Source: CAYVQZ01 sp964453435 (lineage in GTDB: Bacteria; Abyssobacteria; SURF-5). From it: 13,815 nucleotides of DNA. Below, in pieces: positions 6,651 through 13,811 of the stretch. The translations under genes were made by a program, and so were the position numbers. Positions within the stretch are counted from its first letter, which is position 1. Each line of letters begins with the position of its first letter. The stretch spans positions 1 to 13,815 of the forward strand of contig CAYVQZ010000085.1 of assembly GCA_964453435.1 (NCBI GenBank), in the 5' to 3' direction. The notes under the pieces are model-generated. The model had not been told where the DNA came from. It ran no database searches and was given only the letters and a program-made list of their open reading frames with translations.

Positions 6651-7745
6651 TTATTTTTTCGACGCGCCGTCGAACATCTTTTTGATTTCCTCGAAGACAC
6701 GTTCCGGAAAGATAAGCCCTTGCGGCTGGTCGCTGTTCCGCGCCCATAGACCAAGGTAGTGGACGGGCACCTGCGCGCGCACGGCAAAATCGACGTCTTC
6801 CTTCATCTGTCCGTTGCTGTCCTCGACACAGAGCACCTGTTTCGCTTTGAGCGCAGCCTCGCGAAGCGCTTCCTCGGGGTACGGCCACAACGTAATCGGC
6901 CTGAACAGGCCGACCTTCATACCTTCGGCCCTTGCCATTTCCATCGCCTTCTCGCTTGTCCGGGCGGTGGAACCGTACGCGACCAGAAGGAGTTCGGCAT
7001 CATCGGCGTGCTTGGTCTCGAACCGCTTCTCGTTCTCCTCCACCTGCTTGTATTTCTTCATCAGCGCCTCGTGCCAGGATATGACACCGCCATAGGAGAG
7101 GAACCCGACCACGTGCATGTACCGCATGCCGTCCTTTTTGTCGGTGCCCTTCAGCGCCCAGAATTTGTCCGGTGTCGCGTCGAATTCGAGTTTCTTGAGT
7201 TCGACGACTTCCGCCATTTGGCCGAGCACATAGTCGGAAAGCACGATACAGAGAATACGATATTTGTCGGCGAGGTAAAAGGCAAGCTGCATGTGTTCAT
7301 AGACCTCTTGAACGGAAGCTGGAGCAAGAACGACGGCGCGGTAGCCGCCGTGGCCTCCTCCCTTGACGACGCAGCGGTAATCGGTTTGTCCGGCCTGGCC
7401 GCCCGTGCCGATGCCGGGTCCCATCCGCGAGACATTGACGATAACGCACGGAGCTTCTGTCTCGGCAATGTAGGAGATTCCCTCTTGCATGAGGGCGTAG
7501 CCGGGACTCGAGGTTGAGGTCATCACCCGGGCGCCCGAGAGAGCGCCGCCGTAAACCATGTAGACCGACGAGACCTCGCTTTCGGACTGAACGAACACGC
7601 CGCCCGCCTTTGGAAGTTCGCGCGACATGAACTCCGGAATATCGTTTTGCGGCGTGATGGGATATCCGAAAAAGTATTTGCAGTCTGCGGCTATGGCTCC
7701 CCTCCCAACGGCTTCATTCCCTGTTATAAACATTCTTTCGGTCAT
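6651..7745 (-). CDS. vorB: 2-oxoacid:ferredoxin oxidoreductase, alpha subunit (VorB-like)
   Basis: The 364-residue protein is the alpha subunit. It has the pyrimidine-binding domain with the hallmark YPITPQ at residues 28-33, QSESEV at 53-58 and TSTSSPG at 76-82. The segment SRMGPGIGTGGQAGQTDY (106-123) precedes the C-terminal transketolase-like domain II. From memory the closest match is the group annotated as 3-methyl-2-oxobutanoate dehydrogenase subunit VorB, which also includes 2-oxoglutarate enzymes (KorA). The order ferredoxin-alpha-beta-gamma is the usual one for these four-subunit complexes. The ATG at 7745 has AGGAG 5 nt ahead, and the gap to the ferredoxin gene is 15 nt. The symbol is given by family resemblance; the true substrate is unproven. 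Confidence 0.92.
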   Translation of the reverse strand: MTERMFITGNEAVGRGAIAADCKYFFGYPITPQNDIPEFMSRELPKAGGVFVQSESEVSSVYMVYGGALSGARVMTSTSSPGYALMQEGISYIAETEAPCVIVNVSRMGPGIGTGGQAGQTDYRCVVKGGGHGGYRAVVLAPASVQEVYEHMQLAFYLADKYRILCIVLSDYVLGQMAEVVELKKLEFDATPDKFWALKGTDKKDGMRYMHVVGFLSYGGVISWHEALMKKYKQVEENEKRFETKHADDAELLLVAYGSTARTSEKAMEMARAEGMKVGLFRPITLWPYPEEALREAALKAKQVLCVEDSNGQMKEDVDFAVRAQVPVHYLGLWARNSDQPQGLIFPERVFEEIKKMFDGASKK

Positions 7746-7760
7746 ATGGGCTCCTATCGC

Positions 7761-7997
7761 TTATTCGTTCTCTTCTTCATCGACAAATTTGTAGACCTCG
7801 ATTGAGAAGTCAGGACACATCTGGCCGCAGATTTTGCATGCCGCGCAGTCCTCCGGATTGACGAACTCGGGTAAAAGCGCTCCCGAGCGAGTGAACTTGT
7901 CCTTCGAGGTCTGGATGCAGCCCTTCGGACAGTATTCCACGCATAAGCCGCACCCCTTGCATGTGTATTCATCGATAATAATTTCGCCTTTTGCCAT
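7761..7997 (-). CDS. 2-oxoacid:ferredoxin oxidoreductase, delta subunit (2[4Fe-4S] ferredoxin)
   Basis: The 78-residue protein carries two cysteine sets of the bacterial ferredoxin type. The first is Cys13, 16, 19 and 23 (CKGCGLCVEYCPKG) and the second Cys51, 54, 57 and 61 (CAACKICGQMCPDF), enough for two [4Fe-4S] clusters. An additional Cys27 follows the first set. The acidic tail ends DEEENE. As the delta subunit it should pass electrons from the TPP site of the alpha/beta subunits to external ferredoxin. GGAG lies 6 nt before the ATG at 7997. It follows the dehydrogenase gene by 100 nt, a larger gap than elsewhere in the operon, so an internal promoter is possible. Confidence 0.92.
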   Translation of the reverse strand: MAKGEIIIDEYTCKGCGLCVEYCPKGCIQTSKDKFTRSGALLPEFVNPEDCAACKICGQMCPDFSIEVYKFVDEEENE

Positions 7998-8097
7998 ATC
8001 GTTCTCCGTTCGCTTCTTGCAACCCGTCTCCGGGAGTTAACTGAGCCGGGGGATTCTCCCGATGCGCCGTATCGAGCCCCCGCCGCTCGCCAGGAGT

Positions 8098-9063
8098 TCA
8101 GAAATTTACACAGAATTCGGGCTTCTCACCACGGGCCACCCGCTTGATGTCTTTCGCAACCTGAACAAAATTGCGTGTGCGCGACTCATTTGTGGAGGTG
8201 GCCACGTGCGGAGTCAGGACCACGTTATCCAACTCGAGCAGTTCGTCGTCGGGACGTAACGGCTCTTCCCAGAACACGTCCAACCCGACGCCGGCAATTT
8301 TGTTCTCTCTCAAGGCGCGTATGAGCCCTTCCCTTTCCACCAACCCCGCGCGCGCGATGTTGATTAAGTAAGCGGATTCCTTCATCTTGCAGAGTTGTTC
8401 GTATCCTATCATGCCGCGCGTTTCTTCGTTGAGCGGACAGTGGAGCGACACAAAATCGCTTTCGGCGAGGAGCCTGTCCAACTGGTCGATGCCCGCCAGC
8501 GCATCCACATCCGGACTATGCATTTGCTGGTAATACTTGTCGACGGCAAGAATGTTCATGTCAAAGCTTTTGGCTCTCTTTGCCGCTTCCTTGCCGCTGT
8601 ATCCGAGTCCGATGAGTCCGAGGGTTTTTCCACCCAGTTCCGACCCGAGGGGAAGGAAGAAGATTCCGTTCCGGAGGTTCGACTGGGCTTCATTGAGTTT
8701 TCGCGCGAGAAGCAGCATCAACGCGAGCGTCAGTTCCCCCATCGAGGTCGCGCTGGCGAACGGCACATTGGCCACATACACGTTTCGCCGCGTGGCCGCA
8801 TCGATATCGACCCCATCGAGGCCGACGCCGACCTGTTCGATAAGCTTAAGTTTCGGTGCGGCGGCGATGACCTCGGCGCTAATGGTGGAAAGAGCGGGAA
8901 TGATGACCTCGACCTCGGAAACCTGCTCGCACAACGGCAGGGATTCATCCGGAAAAGCCAATTTCACCGGGAAATCGCCGAGTTCCTCATAAAAGGCAAC
9001 AATCGGGCTGCTGTCGCCACCCGCCGAGGTGGCGACCGGAGATACTGCGATAAGGACCTTCAT
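8098..9063 (-). CDS. D-isomer-specific 2-hydroxyacid dehydrogenase (NAD-dependent)
   Basis: The 321-residue enzyme has the typical two-domain layout. The NAD-binding Rossmann domain carries GLGYSG at residues 152-157, and an acidic residue after the second strand (Asp175, LAVDKYY) fits NAD rather than NADP. The catalytic triad is visible: Arg238 in INIARAGLV, Glu267 in DVFWEEP and His286 in LTPHVA. It should interconvert a D-2-hydroxyacid and a 2-oxoacid. As the first gene before a 2-oxoacid:ferredoxin oxidoreductase it probably makes, or removes, that enzyme's substrate (inference). Length and motifs also fit 3-phosphoglycerate and glyoxylate/hydroxypyruvate dehydrogenases, so the substrate is open; there is no ACT domain. 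The ATG at 9063 (MKVLIAVSP) is preferred over a TTG 15 nt upstream, although neither has a clear Shine-Dalgarno. Confidence 0.9.
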   Translation of the reverse strand: MKVLIAVSPVATSAGGDSSPIVAFYEELGDFPVKLAFPDESLPLCEQVSEVEVIIPALSTISAEVIAAAPKLKLIEQVGVGLDGVDIDAATRRNVYVANVPFASATSMGELTLALMLLLARKLNEAQSNLRNGIFFLPLGSELGGKTLGLIGLGYSGKEAAKRAKSFDMNILAVDKYYQQMHSPDVDALAGIDQLDRLLAESDFVSLHCPLNEETRGMIGYEQLCKMKESAYLINIARAGLVEREGLIRALRENKIAGVGLDVFWEEPLRPDDELLELDNVVLTPHVATSTNESRTRNFVQVAKDIKRVARGEKPEFCVNF

Positions 9064-9190
9064 ATTTCTACGAACCAAAAATGAACAGACGACTCTCTGG
9101 GCCTTTATTCCCTCTTGGATTCACACGCAAATCAAAAAGGATGATGGAAATTTTTTGTCGGTGTGCCCGCTATTCATAAAAATTTCATAC

Positions 9191-9219
9191 ATTATAGCGG
9201 TTGTCCCGATGTTTTTCAA
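9191..9219 (-). promoter_or_regulatory. Sigma-70-type promoter of the dehydrogenase-oxidoreductase operon
   Basis: On the minus strand TTGAAA (9219-9214) and a perfect TATAAT (9196-9191) are separated by exactly 17 bp. Transcription would start near 9184 and give a leader of about 120 nt before the dehydrogenase ATG at 9063. This is among the best matches in the window and the likely promoter of all five genes down to 5239. Confidence 0.65.
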
Positions 9220-9404
9220 CCCTGCCTACACCCTGCGTGACACTTTGCCGATACGGGAGCTTCTTGAGGAGGCTTTTCCGGGTTTGCTCCGTACGACGGA
9301 AAAGACTCATAACTGGTTGGTCTCGGGTATCCCGTTCGCGGATGTGGCCCTTGTTGCGGGTTGGACTGCCGTAGCATACTTTTCCGACACAGGTTGTTTG
9401 AGGT

Positions 9405-9433
9405 TTGCAAAATAATATTTACTATGATATAAT
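9405..9433 (+). promoter_or_regulatory. Sigma-70-type promoter reading toward the VWA-FHA gene
   Basis: TTGCAA (9405-9410) and a perfect TATAAT (9428-9433) are separated by 17 bp, in an AT-rich stretch. Transcription would begin near 9440, leaving about 500 nt before the VWA-FHA start codon at 9946. This implies either a very long leader, a separate small RNA, or a small gene in between. Confidence 0.6.
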
Positions 9434-9440
9434 GAAGACA

Positions 9441-9465
9441 TAGCCAACTTAAATTAAGCTAACTA
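9441..9465. promoter_or_regulatory. Imperfect inverted repeat at the start of the plus-strand transcript
   Basis: TAGCCAACTTAA and TTAAGCTAACTA face each other around a single A (9 of 12 positions pair). The site begins 8 nt after the -10 box, where a repressor could block transcription or where the RNA could fold. AT-rich symmetry alone is weak evidence. Confidence 0.3.
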
Positions 9466-9502
9466 AAAGAGCATAATAGCGCTTCTCGTTTGCTTTACCA
9501 TT

Positions 9503-9740
9503 AGCATAAGTCCACCGTCAGGTGGATCGTGATAGGCGGACGCTCAAGCGAGCGCCGGCCCAAGGCAGTACGCACGCACACGCGGGACTCGAAGCCATCC
9601 GTGGCAGGGTGGCGAAGCGTTTACTGTTTTCTTGAGACAGCGGCGGAGCTATTGCTCCGCCGGATGGTGTAATTTACCTGCACACCCACCCCGCTTCAAT
9701 GGTTTCAGCCCGCCTGGTATGCCGAAAGCGAGCATAAGTC
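9503..9740. repeat. 10-nt direct repeat flanking the hairpin region
   Basis: AGCATAAGTC occurs exactly at 9503-9512 and again at 9731-9740, bracketing a 218-nt stretch that holds all four hairpins. A shorter copy of its first seven bases (AGCATAA) lies at 9470-9476. The repeat could be a target duplication around a small inserted element or a pair of binding sites. No terminal inverted repeats were found inside it. Confidence 0.35.
9511..9662 (+). ncRNA. Candidate structured RNA or leader with four 4-nt-loop hairpins
   Basis: Four perfect inverted repeats, each around exactly four unpaired bases, follow one another. They are TCCACC/GGTGGA (9511-9526, loop GTCA), CGCTC/GAGCG (9541-9554, loop AAGC), GCCA/TGGC (9594-9605, loop TCCG) and a 9-bp GC-rich stem CGGCGGAGC with its complement (9641-9662, loop TATT). 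They lie 70-230 nt downstream of the promoter at 9405-9433, on its transcript. The last stem is strong but has no U-tract after it, so it is not a standard terminator. It resembles no riboswitch or RNA family I can name. The strand is inferred from the promoter. Confidence 0.35.
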
Positions 9741-9890
9741 TTGGCTCTTCGGACCACGTATCAAATTAACAAGACGAAATTTCTTCTTTGGAAACAGCAA
9801 CGTCATCCCAGACTGCGAAGGTTTGGCCTTGCTCTCATGGCCCTTCTGATTCTGGGAATGGCGTGCCTATATTTCCGGGAGATTATCTGA
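9741..9890 (+). CDS. Possible small single-span membrane protein (49 residues)
   Basis: An open frame from TTG at 9741 (right after a TAA) to TGA at 9888-9890 encodes a basic N-terminal half (KTKFLLWKQQRHPRLRR). One hydrophobic segment follows (FGLALMALLILGMACLYF) and then the tail REII. That is the layout of a one-pass membrane protein with the N-terminus inside. It lies 55 nt upstream of the VWA-FHA gene, in the same direction. No convincing ribosome binding site precedes the TTG. The only ATG before the hydrophobic core (9838) would leave 17 residues. It may be a real small gene, the tail of a decayed one, or chance. Confidence 0.28.
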   Translation: MALRTTYQINKTKFLLWKQQRHPRLRRFGLALMALLILGMACLYFREII

Positions 9891-9945
9891 ACCTTGCGAG
9901 AATACGATGTTCGCTGTGATTTATTTTTGATGCGGAGGTGCGGAA

Positions 9946-12342
9946 ATGAAAGAATTGGTTGCGAGGAATGACTCCTTCATAGGCTCTGGCCTTCGAAAAT
10001 GCTCCATGCTGTTCGCGGCGTGCGCAGTATTTTTTGTTCTTTCCTCCGGCAGCGGTAGCGCGGGGGCGGCCATCGACCCGGAAGGCGACTCCCCGGAGGA
10101 ACCCTCCAACAGTATCGTTTTCGTGGTCGATGTCTCCATGAGTATGTACGACATTATCGACCAATTAAAGGACGCTTTGAAAACGTACGTGAGTGAGTCG
10201 AAACCGGGCGATTCGGTGACGATTGTGACGTTCGGCGACAGTTCGCAGCTTCATTATCGCAGAACAATACGGACGGAAGCGGACATAGAAAGGCTACAGA
10301 AATTCTGTGACCGTCTTCCCTGCTCGGACGAGCACACCTATATTCCCTGCGGTCTCCTGAAGGGCGTGAGCGAGCTTCATGAGCGGTATCGTGCGAATCC
10401 CTCGGGTATCCATATGCTGGTGCTTTTGAGTGACGGCATCAACAATCCCCCGAAGGACGTGGAACCACATTCCGCTATCACATACGACACGATTCGGGAA
10501 CGATATTTTTCCCAATTCAACCCCGGAAAGGACTGGTATATCACATACGTGGCATTGAAGGGAATACCCGATGTCGGGCTGGCGGAGTTCGTGAGGGAAT
10601 GCGAGGGAAACACGATAGAAATACACGCGGAGCGATACCTTTCAGGGACCCCGGGTTCTCGCCGAAAACTGCTCGACTGGGTTATCTCCGAAGTCAGGAT
10701 CAAGCCGGTGATTACGGCGGACGGTCAGGTGTTGTCGCTCGGAAAAGCCTCTTTGCCGGTGAAGACGAAAATCCCGCTCTATGTTTATCCCGTACGGGGA
10801 GAGCCGGAGGGCCGCTGCATATCGGTTGAACCATACATCTCTGACCGTGTGGCTGCCAAAAACATTATTGCCGAGGTGTTCCCTCCAACGATTGTGTGCG
10901 ACAACAAGCCCTCGAAGGCGGAGGTGACCTTGTCGTTGTCCGGCCCATGGGAAAGAGAAATTCATGGGGCGCTTCTCCTCAGGCCGGTGGACGCATCGAT
11001 TTTTATTATTAACCCCGCGCAGCTCCTGTTCCGTTTCGAGCAGGCTCCCCGCCTTTTCATCGGCCGCTACAACCCTGCACTGGACCACACATATGACCCA
11101 ATCGACTGGCTGGCCATTGGTCCGATACGCGCCGGGGAAGAGTGTTCGCGAAAGCTTGCGCTCAAATTGGATGGAACTGTCGAGCCGGGTGAGTTGGCGG
11201 TCGAAGCGACTCCCAACATATCATTGCCCGACGGAGTGAGTTGCACGGCAGAGGTGAATCTTGCGGGCATGTTTGAGAAGAAGGCCCACATCTCGGTGAC
11301 GGTGCGGGCAGACGAGGGCGCGGCGCTTGCGGAGGCGCGGGAATTCACCGGCAACCTCTTGCTGAGCAGCCCGACAGCGAGCGTTTCTTTCTCACAGGGC
11401 GTCATTCCATTGAAAGTGTTCACCGATCCCCGGAAGGCGGACGGAGAGTGGGGAACGCGCGGTAAAAATTATCGAGCCGATGTGAGGTATGACTGGAAAT
11501 TGATAGGCCTCATCGTTGGCATACCGCTTCCTTTCATTTCGTTGCTGGCGCTGTTCGGTTATGTTCGGTGGCGGGCATACAAGCGTAAATTTGTTCCTGC
11601 AGAGGGATGGCTTGTGGTGCTTGAGAAGCCAAAGGATTCGAAGTTGGAGAACATAGACTTCAAGTCGATCGCCGAGAAAAGCCGCAAGTCGAAGCTGACC
11701 ATTGGGAGCGACCCGGAGTCGGATATTCCCATCTTGCACGAAAGTGTGGACAAGCGTCATGCGGAGATACGGTCGGGCCGCGAAGGCGCTCCGGCTCCGG
11801 TATACATTAAGACCCTGGGTCTGAGCGACGTGAAGGTAAATTATTTTGCCATTGACGATGAAGTGAAACTGAACGACAGGGACATCCTGCAAATCGGCTC
11901 GTTTCAGTTTATCTACTCGAACTCCCATTTAAAGCAAGTCGTTGTGCATTATCGGGACGGGGATGTGAAGTACGGAATTCCGCTGACCTGGAATATCAAC
12001 GAGGACGGCTTTGTGCTGCGTCCGGAAGGCGAAGGCGCGGAAGACTTGCAGATGTACATTCCCTTCCGCGACCTGAAGGGGGTCTTCTTCGTCAAGCACT
12101 TTGACAAAGAAATCGCAAAAAAGATGAAGCTCTCGAACATTTATGCGAAAAAGGAGCGCGTCGTCATAAAGTTCAAAGACGGTGAGAGGATGGAGGGGTT
12201 CACGGTTCAATCGTATGACCCGAAGGCGCCGCGCTTCTTCGTCATACCACGGGCGGAGGAAGGAAAAGAGGAAAACAATATCTGTGTGCTCGTTGAACGA
12301 CGTTTCACCAAATCGATAGAAGTAATGCCGAGAACCGGTTGA
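9946..12342 (+). CDS. Membrane-spanning VWA-FHA protein with extra C-terminal domain
   Basis: The 798-residue protein starts at an ATG with GGAGG (9934-9938) 7 nt ahead. A signal-like hydrophobic segment (about residues 20-42) precedes a von Willebrand factor A domain (56-250) with a complete MIDAS: DVSMS at 62-66, Thr131 and Asp163 in LLSDG. Beta-rich sequence of unknown fold (250-510) leads to a transmembrane helix (about 518-540, followed by RWRAYKRKF). Next come a cytoplasmic FHA fold (about 575-650; IGSDPESDI and KRHAEI) and a last beta-rich domain (about 660-798, with GVFFVKHFD and VVIKFKDGERMEGF). The FHA lacks its usual phosphothreonine-contacting Arg (IGS, not GR) and Ser (VDKRH, not SRxH). 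The predicted topology puts VWA outside and FHA inside the membrane. Role unknown; a surface or envelope signalling or assembly job is an inference. Its neighbour at 12383-13780 is convergent, so it is not in the same operon. Confidence 0.88.
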   Translation: MKELVARNDSFIGSGLRKCSMLFAACAVFFVLSSGSGSAGAAIDPEGDSPEEPSNSIVFVVDVSMSMYDIIDQLKDALKTYVSESKPGDSVTIVTFGDSSQLHYRRTIRTEADIERLQKFCDRLPCSDEHTYIPCGLLKGVSELHERYRANPSGIHMLVLLSDGINNPPKDVEPHSAITYDTIRERYFSQFNPGKDWYITYVALKGIPDVGLAEFVRECEGNTIEIHAERYLSGTPGSRRKLLDWVISEVRIKPVITADGQVLSLGKASLPVKTKIPLYVYPVRGEPEGRCISVEPYISDRVAAKNIIAEVFPPTIVCDNKPSKAEVTLSLSGPWEREIHGALLLRPVDASIFIINPAQLLFRFEQAPRLFIGRYNPALDHTYDPIDWLAIGPIRAGEECSRKLALKLDGTVEPGELAVEATPNISLPDGVSCTAEVNLAGMFEKKAHISVTVRADEGAALAEAREFTGNLLLSSPTASVSFSQGVIPLKVFTDPRKADGEWGTRGKNYRADVRYDWKLIGLIVGIPLPFISLLALFGYVRWRAYKRKFVPAEGWLVVLEKPKDSKLENIDFKSIAEKSRKSKLTIGSDPESDIPILHESVDKRHAEIRSGREGAPAPVYIKTLGLSDVKVNYFAIDDEVKLNDRDILQIGSFQFIYSNSHLKQVVVHYRDGDVKYGIPLTWNINEDGFVLRPEGEGAEDLQMYIPFRDLKGVFFVKHFDKEIAKKMKLSNIYAKKERVVIKFKDGERMEGFTVQSYDPKAPRFFVIPRAEEGKEENNICVLVERRFTKSIEVMPRTG

Positions 12343-12382
12343 ACCTGTTCGAGTCTGCTCGCTCTGTTCCGGGGATTGCCCT

Positions 12383-13780
12383 TCACTTCAGCTTTTCGGG
12401 GATGACGGGAAGGCCGTTGTCCTTCATCAGCTTTTCAAATGCTTCTGTTCCGTAACGAGAGACATAATCGTTTATATGTTTGCCGAACAGTCGCATGAGC
12501 GGTATGTGGACCTCTGACGAGAAAGCTCCGCTTCTTTCGTAGGCCTGAAGAAAGGCAAGCAATCCTTCTCCCTCACCGGGATGGTCGTCGAGCGTCAGCT
12601 TCATCTCGGCCAGCGCCCTGTCCGAGGCCTGATGAAGGAACCCCAGCAGTATGAGCGCTTTTTCCGCCATAATTTTGTCCATTACCTCTTCTGGTTGGAA
12701 TTTGCTCAGGAGTTGATTTCCCTGATACGCCCAAAGCGCAATATCTTCGGCAGTGGCCGTTTCGTTCATTTTTACAACGGTATCGAGCAGCCGTTCGACT
12801 TGCGTTATTTCCATCCTCAATAGTTTCGCTTTGTCTTCACTCTTCATCCATCTGCCGTGATAGAACTCCAGCCCGGTCGCCTTCTTTCTCCGGAATTCCT
12901 CAGCCTCCTTTTCGGCTTCCTCGTATTCGGCGAATGCCACGAGCGTCTCCTGCATCAACCGGAGCAATCCAGGGTCTTCGAAGGCTTCGTCGGGGATAGT
13001 ATCGAGCCACTCTTTGGCGGCTTTGGGTTGTGACATGCAAAGAAAATAGAGCACGGCGCCAACCTTTGCCGGAACGAAATCCTTGCGAAGCCTCAATGCC
13101 TCTTCGAAACATCGGAACGCCTCCTCCGGGCGTTCCGTCTCGAGAAAGAGGAATCCGAGGTCTGACCATGCGTCGGCGCAATCCGGGAAAAGTCTGGTGC
13201 GTTTGCCGAATGCATTCTCGGCATCGACGAGGAGCGCCTTCGTCTCCTCGATGCTTTGCTCGGTTTCCTTGCCACTCTCGGCCATGCGCTTCTCGCCGGC
13301 TTCTTTTTTGCTCTGTTTCGCCATCTCGAACGAACTGAGTCCGAAGATTTTGAGAGCGCCGCTGTCTTGGGGCCAATACTTAAGGTAGAAACGAAGCTTT
13401 GCCGCCGCTCCCTCAAAGTCGCCCTCGACATATTTTTTTATTCCCATTGCGAAATGGTCGTGGAAGGGCTTATTGGCCCGCGAATCCGATCTCAATTTGT
13501 CGAGCGCGGAGCTTGTGCAGTCGTGTTCACGCAATTCAAGGAGGATGCAGACATTTTGCATCCGTTTTTCGCGACCGGCCGCTGTCATCAGGATTTTCGG
13601 GTCGGATAAGGGTGAGCGCAACGCTTCTCCTTTGGCTCCGGATTCTTCCTGTCCTCGGATACCACCGTCTGGTAAAGAGAGCAGAAGCATTGCCACAAAG
13701 GCCGGGACGGACCAGAATCGCGGAGAGAGGAGTTTTCGGAAAAGGCACAAAGAGGGTATCGAGTGTGTCCCACGATTCAT
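12383..13780 (-). CDS. Exported tetratricopeptide-repeat-like protein
   Basis: The 465-residue protein has a basic N-terminus and a hydrophobic stretch (about residues 24-45, VPAFVAMLLLSLPDG), consistent with a signal peptide. Helical repeats of TPR character follow: about 106-150 (YVEGDFEGAAAKLRFYLKYWPQDS) and 185-250 (ENAFGKRTRLFPDCADAWSDLGFLFLETERPEEAF, then FEEALRLRKDF). Less regular helices and charged coiled-coil-like stretches (155-185 and 285-300, rich in Glu and Lys) continue to the end. It likely works outside the cytoplasmic membrane as a scaffold, but no catalytic domain or known partner is visible. Its end lies 40 nt from the end of the VWA-FHA gene and the two converge. No clear Shine-Dalgarno precedes the ATG at 13780; downstream starts are possible but would damage the signal peptide. 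Confidence 0.8.
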   Translation of the reverse strand: MNRGTHSIPSLCLFRKLLSPRFWSVPAFVAMLLLSLPDGGIRGQEESGAKGEALRSPLSDPKILMTAAGREKRMQNVCILLELREHDCTSSALDKLRSDSRANKPFHDHFAMGIKKYVEGDFEGAAAKLRFYLKYWPQDSGALKIFGLSSFEMAKQSKKEAGEKRMAESGKETEQSIEETKALLVDAENAFGKRTRLFPDCADAWSDLGFLFLETERPEEAFRCFEEALRLRKDFVPAKVGAVLYFLCMSQPKAAKEWLDTIPDEAFEDPGLLRLMQETLVAFAEYEEAEKEAEEFRRKKATGLEFYHGRWMKSEDKAKLLRMEITQVERLLDTVVKMNETATAEDIALWAYQGNQLLSKFQPEEVMDKIMAEKALILLGFLHQASDRALAEMKLTLDDHPGEGEGLLAFLQAYERSGAFSSEVHIPLMRLFGKHINDYVSRYGTEAFEKLMKDNGLPVIPEKLK

Positions 13781-13800
13781 GGTGAAGGTTGTTCGCTTCG

Positions 13801-13811
13801 GGGACAGTCCC
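13801..13811. repeat. Short palindrome GGGAC-A-GTCCC at the window end
   Basis: GGGAC (13801-13805) and GTCCC (13807-13811) are perfect complements around a single A, in the context GGGGACAGTCCCGATT. From memory, GGGGACAGTCCCC-type motifs recur between genes in several environmental bacterial groups. It lies upstream of the TPR gene start, in a gap cut by the window edge. Confidence 0.35.

Larger units (their letters stand above)
9064..9945. other. Long intergenic region with divergent promoters and structured DNA
   Basis: About 880 bp separate the dehydrogenase operon from the VWA-FHA gene. The region holds two outward-facing promoters (9191-9219 minus, 9405-9433 plus) and an inverted repeat at 9441-9465. 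Four short hairpins follow between 9511 and 9662, and a 10-nt direct repeat (AGCATAAGTC) occurs at 9503 and 9731. A possible small membrane ORF lies at 9741-9890. The 9220-9404 part has an open frame (9209-9415) with protein-like composition but no ribosome binding site. No tRNA, rRNA or transposase was recognised. Confidence 0.6.

Noticed and set aside
5690..6685. 331-codon plus-strand frame across the beta and gamma subunit genes
   Set aside because: It is antisense to two genes with clear catalytic motifs, and its translation shows no family pattern.
6759..7517. 252-codon plus-strand frame inside the alpha subunit gene
   Set aside because: It is an antisense shadow of a confident gene, with composition typical of reverse-complement translation.
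8031..8061. Inverted repeat CGGGAG/CTCCCG between the dehydrogenase and ferredoxin genes
   Set aside because: The 6-bp arms are separated by 19 nt and no U-tract follows in either direction, so it is not a credible terminator; chance is likely in GC-rich DNA.
9641..9662. Strong 9-bp hairpin as a rho-independent terminator
   Set aside because: No run of T follows on either strand, so it is kept only as part of the candidate structured RNA.
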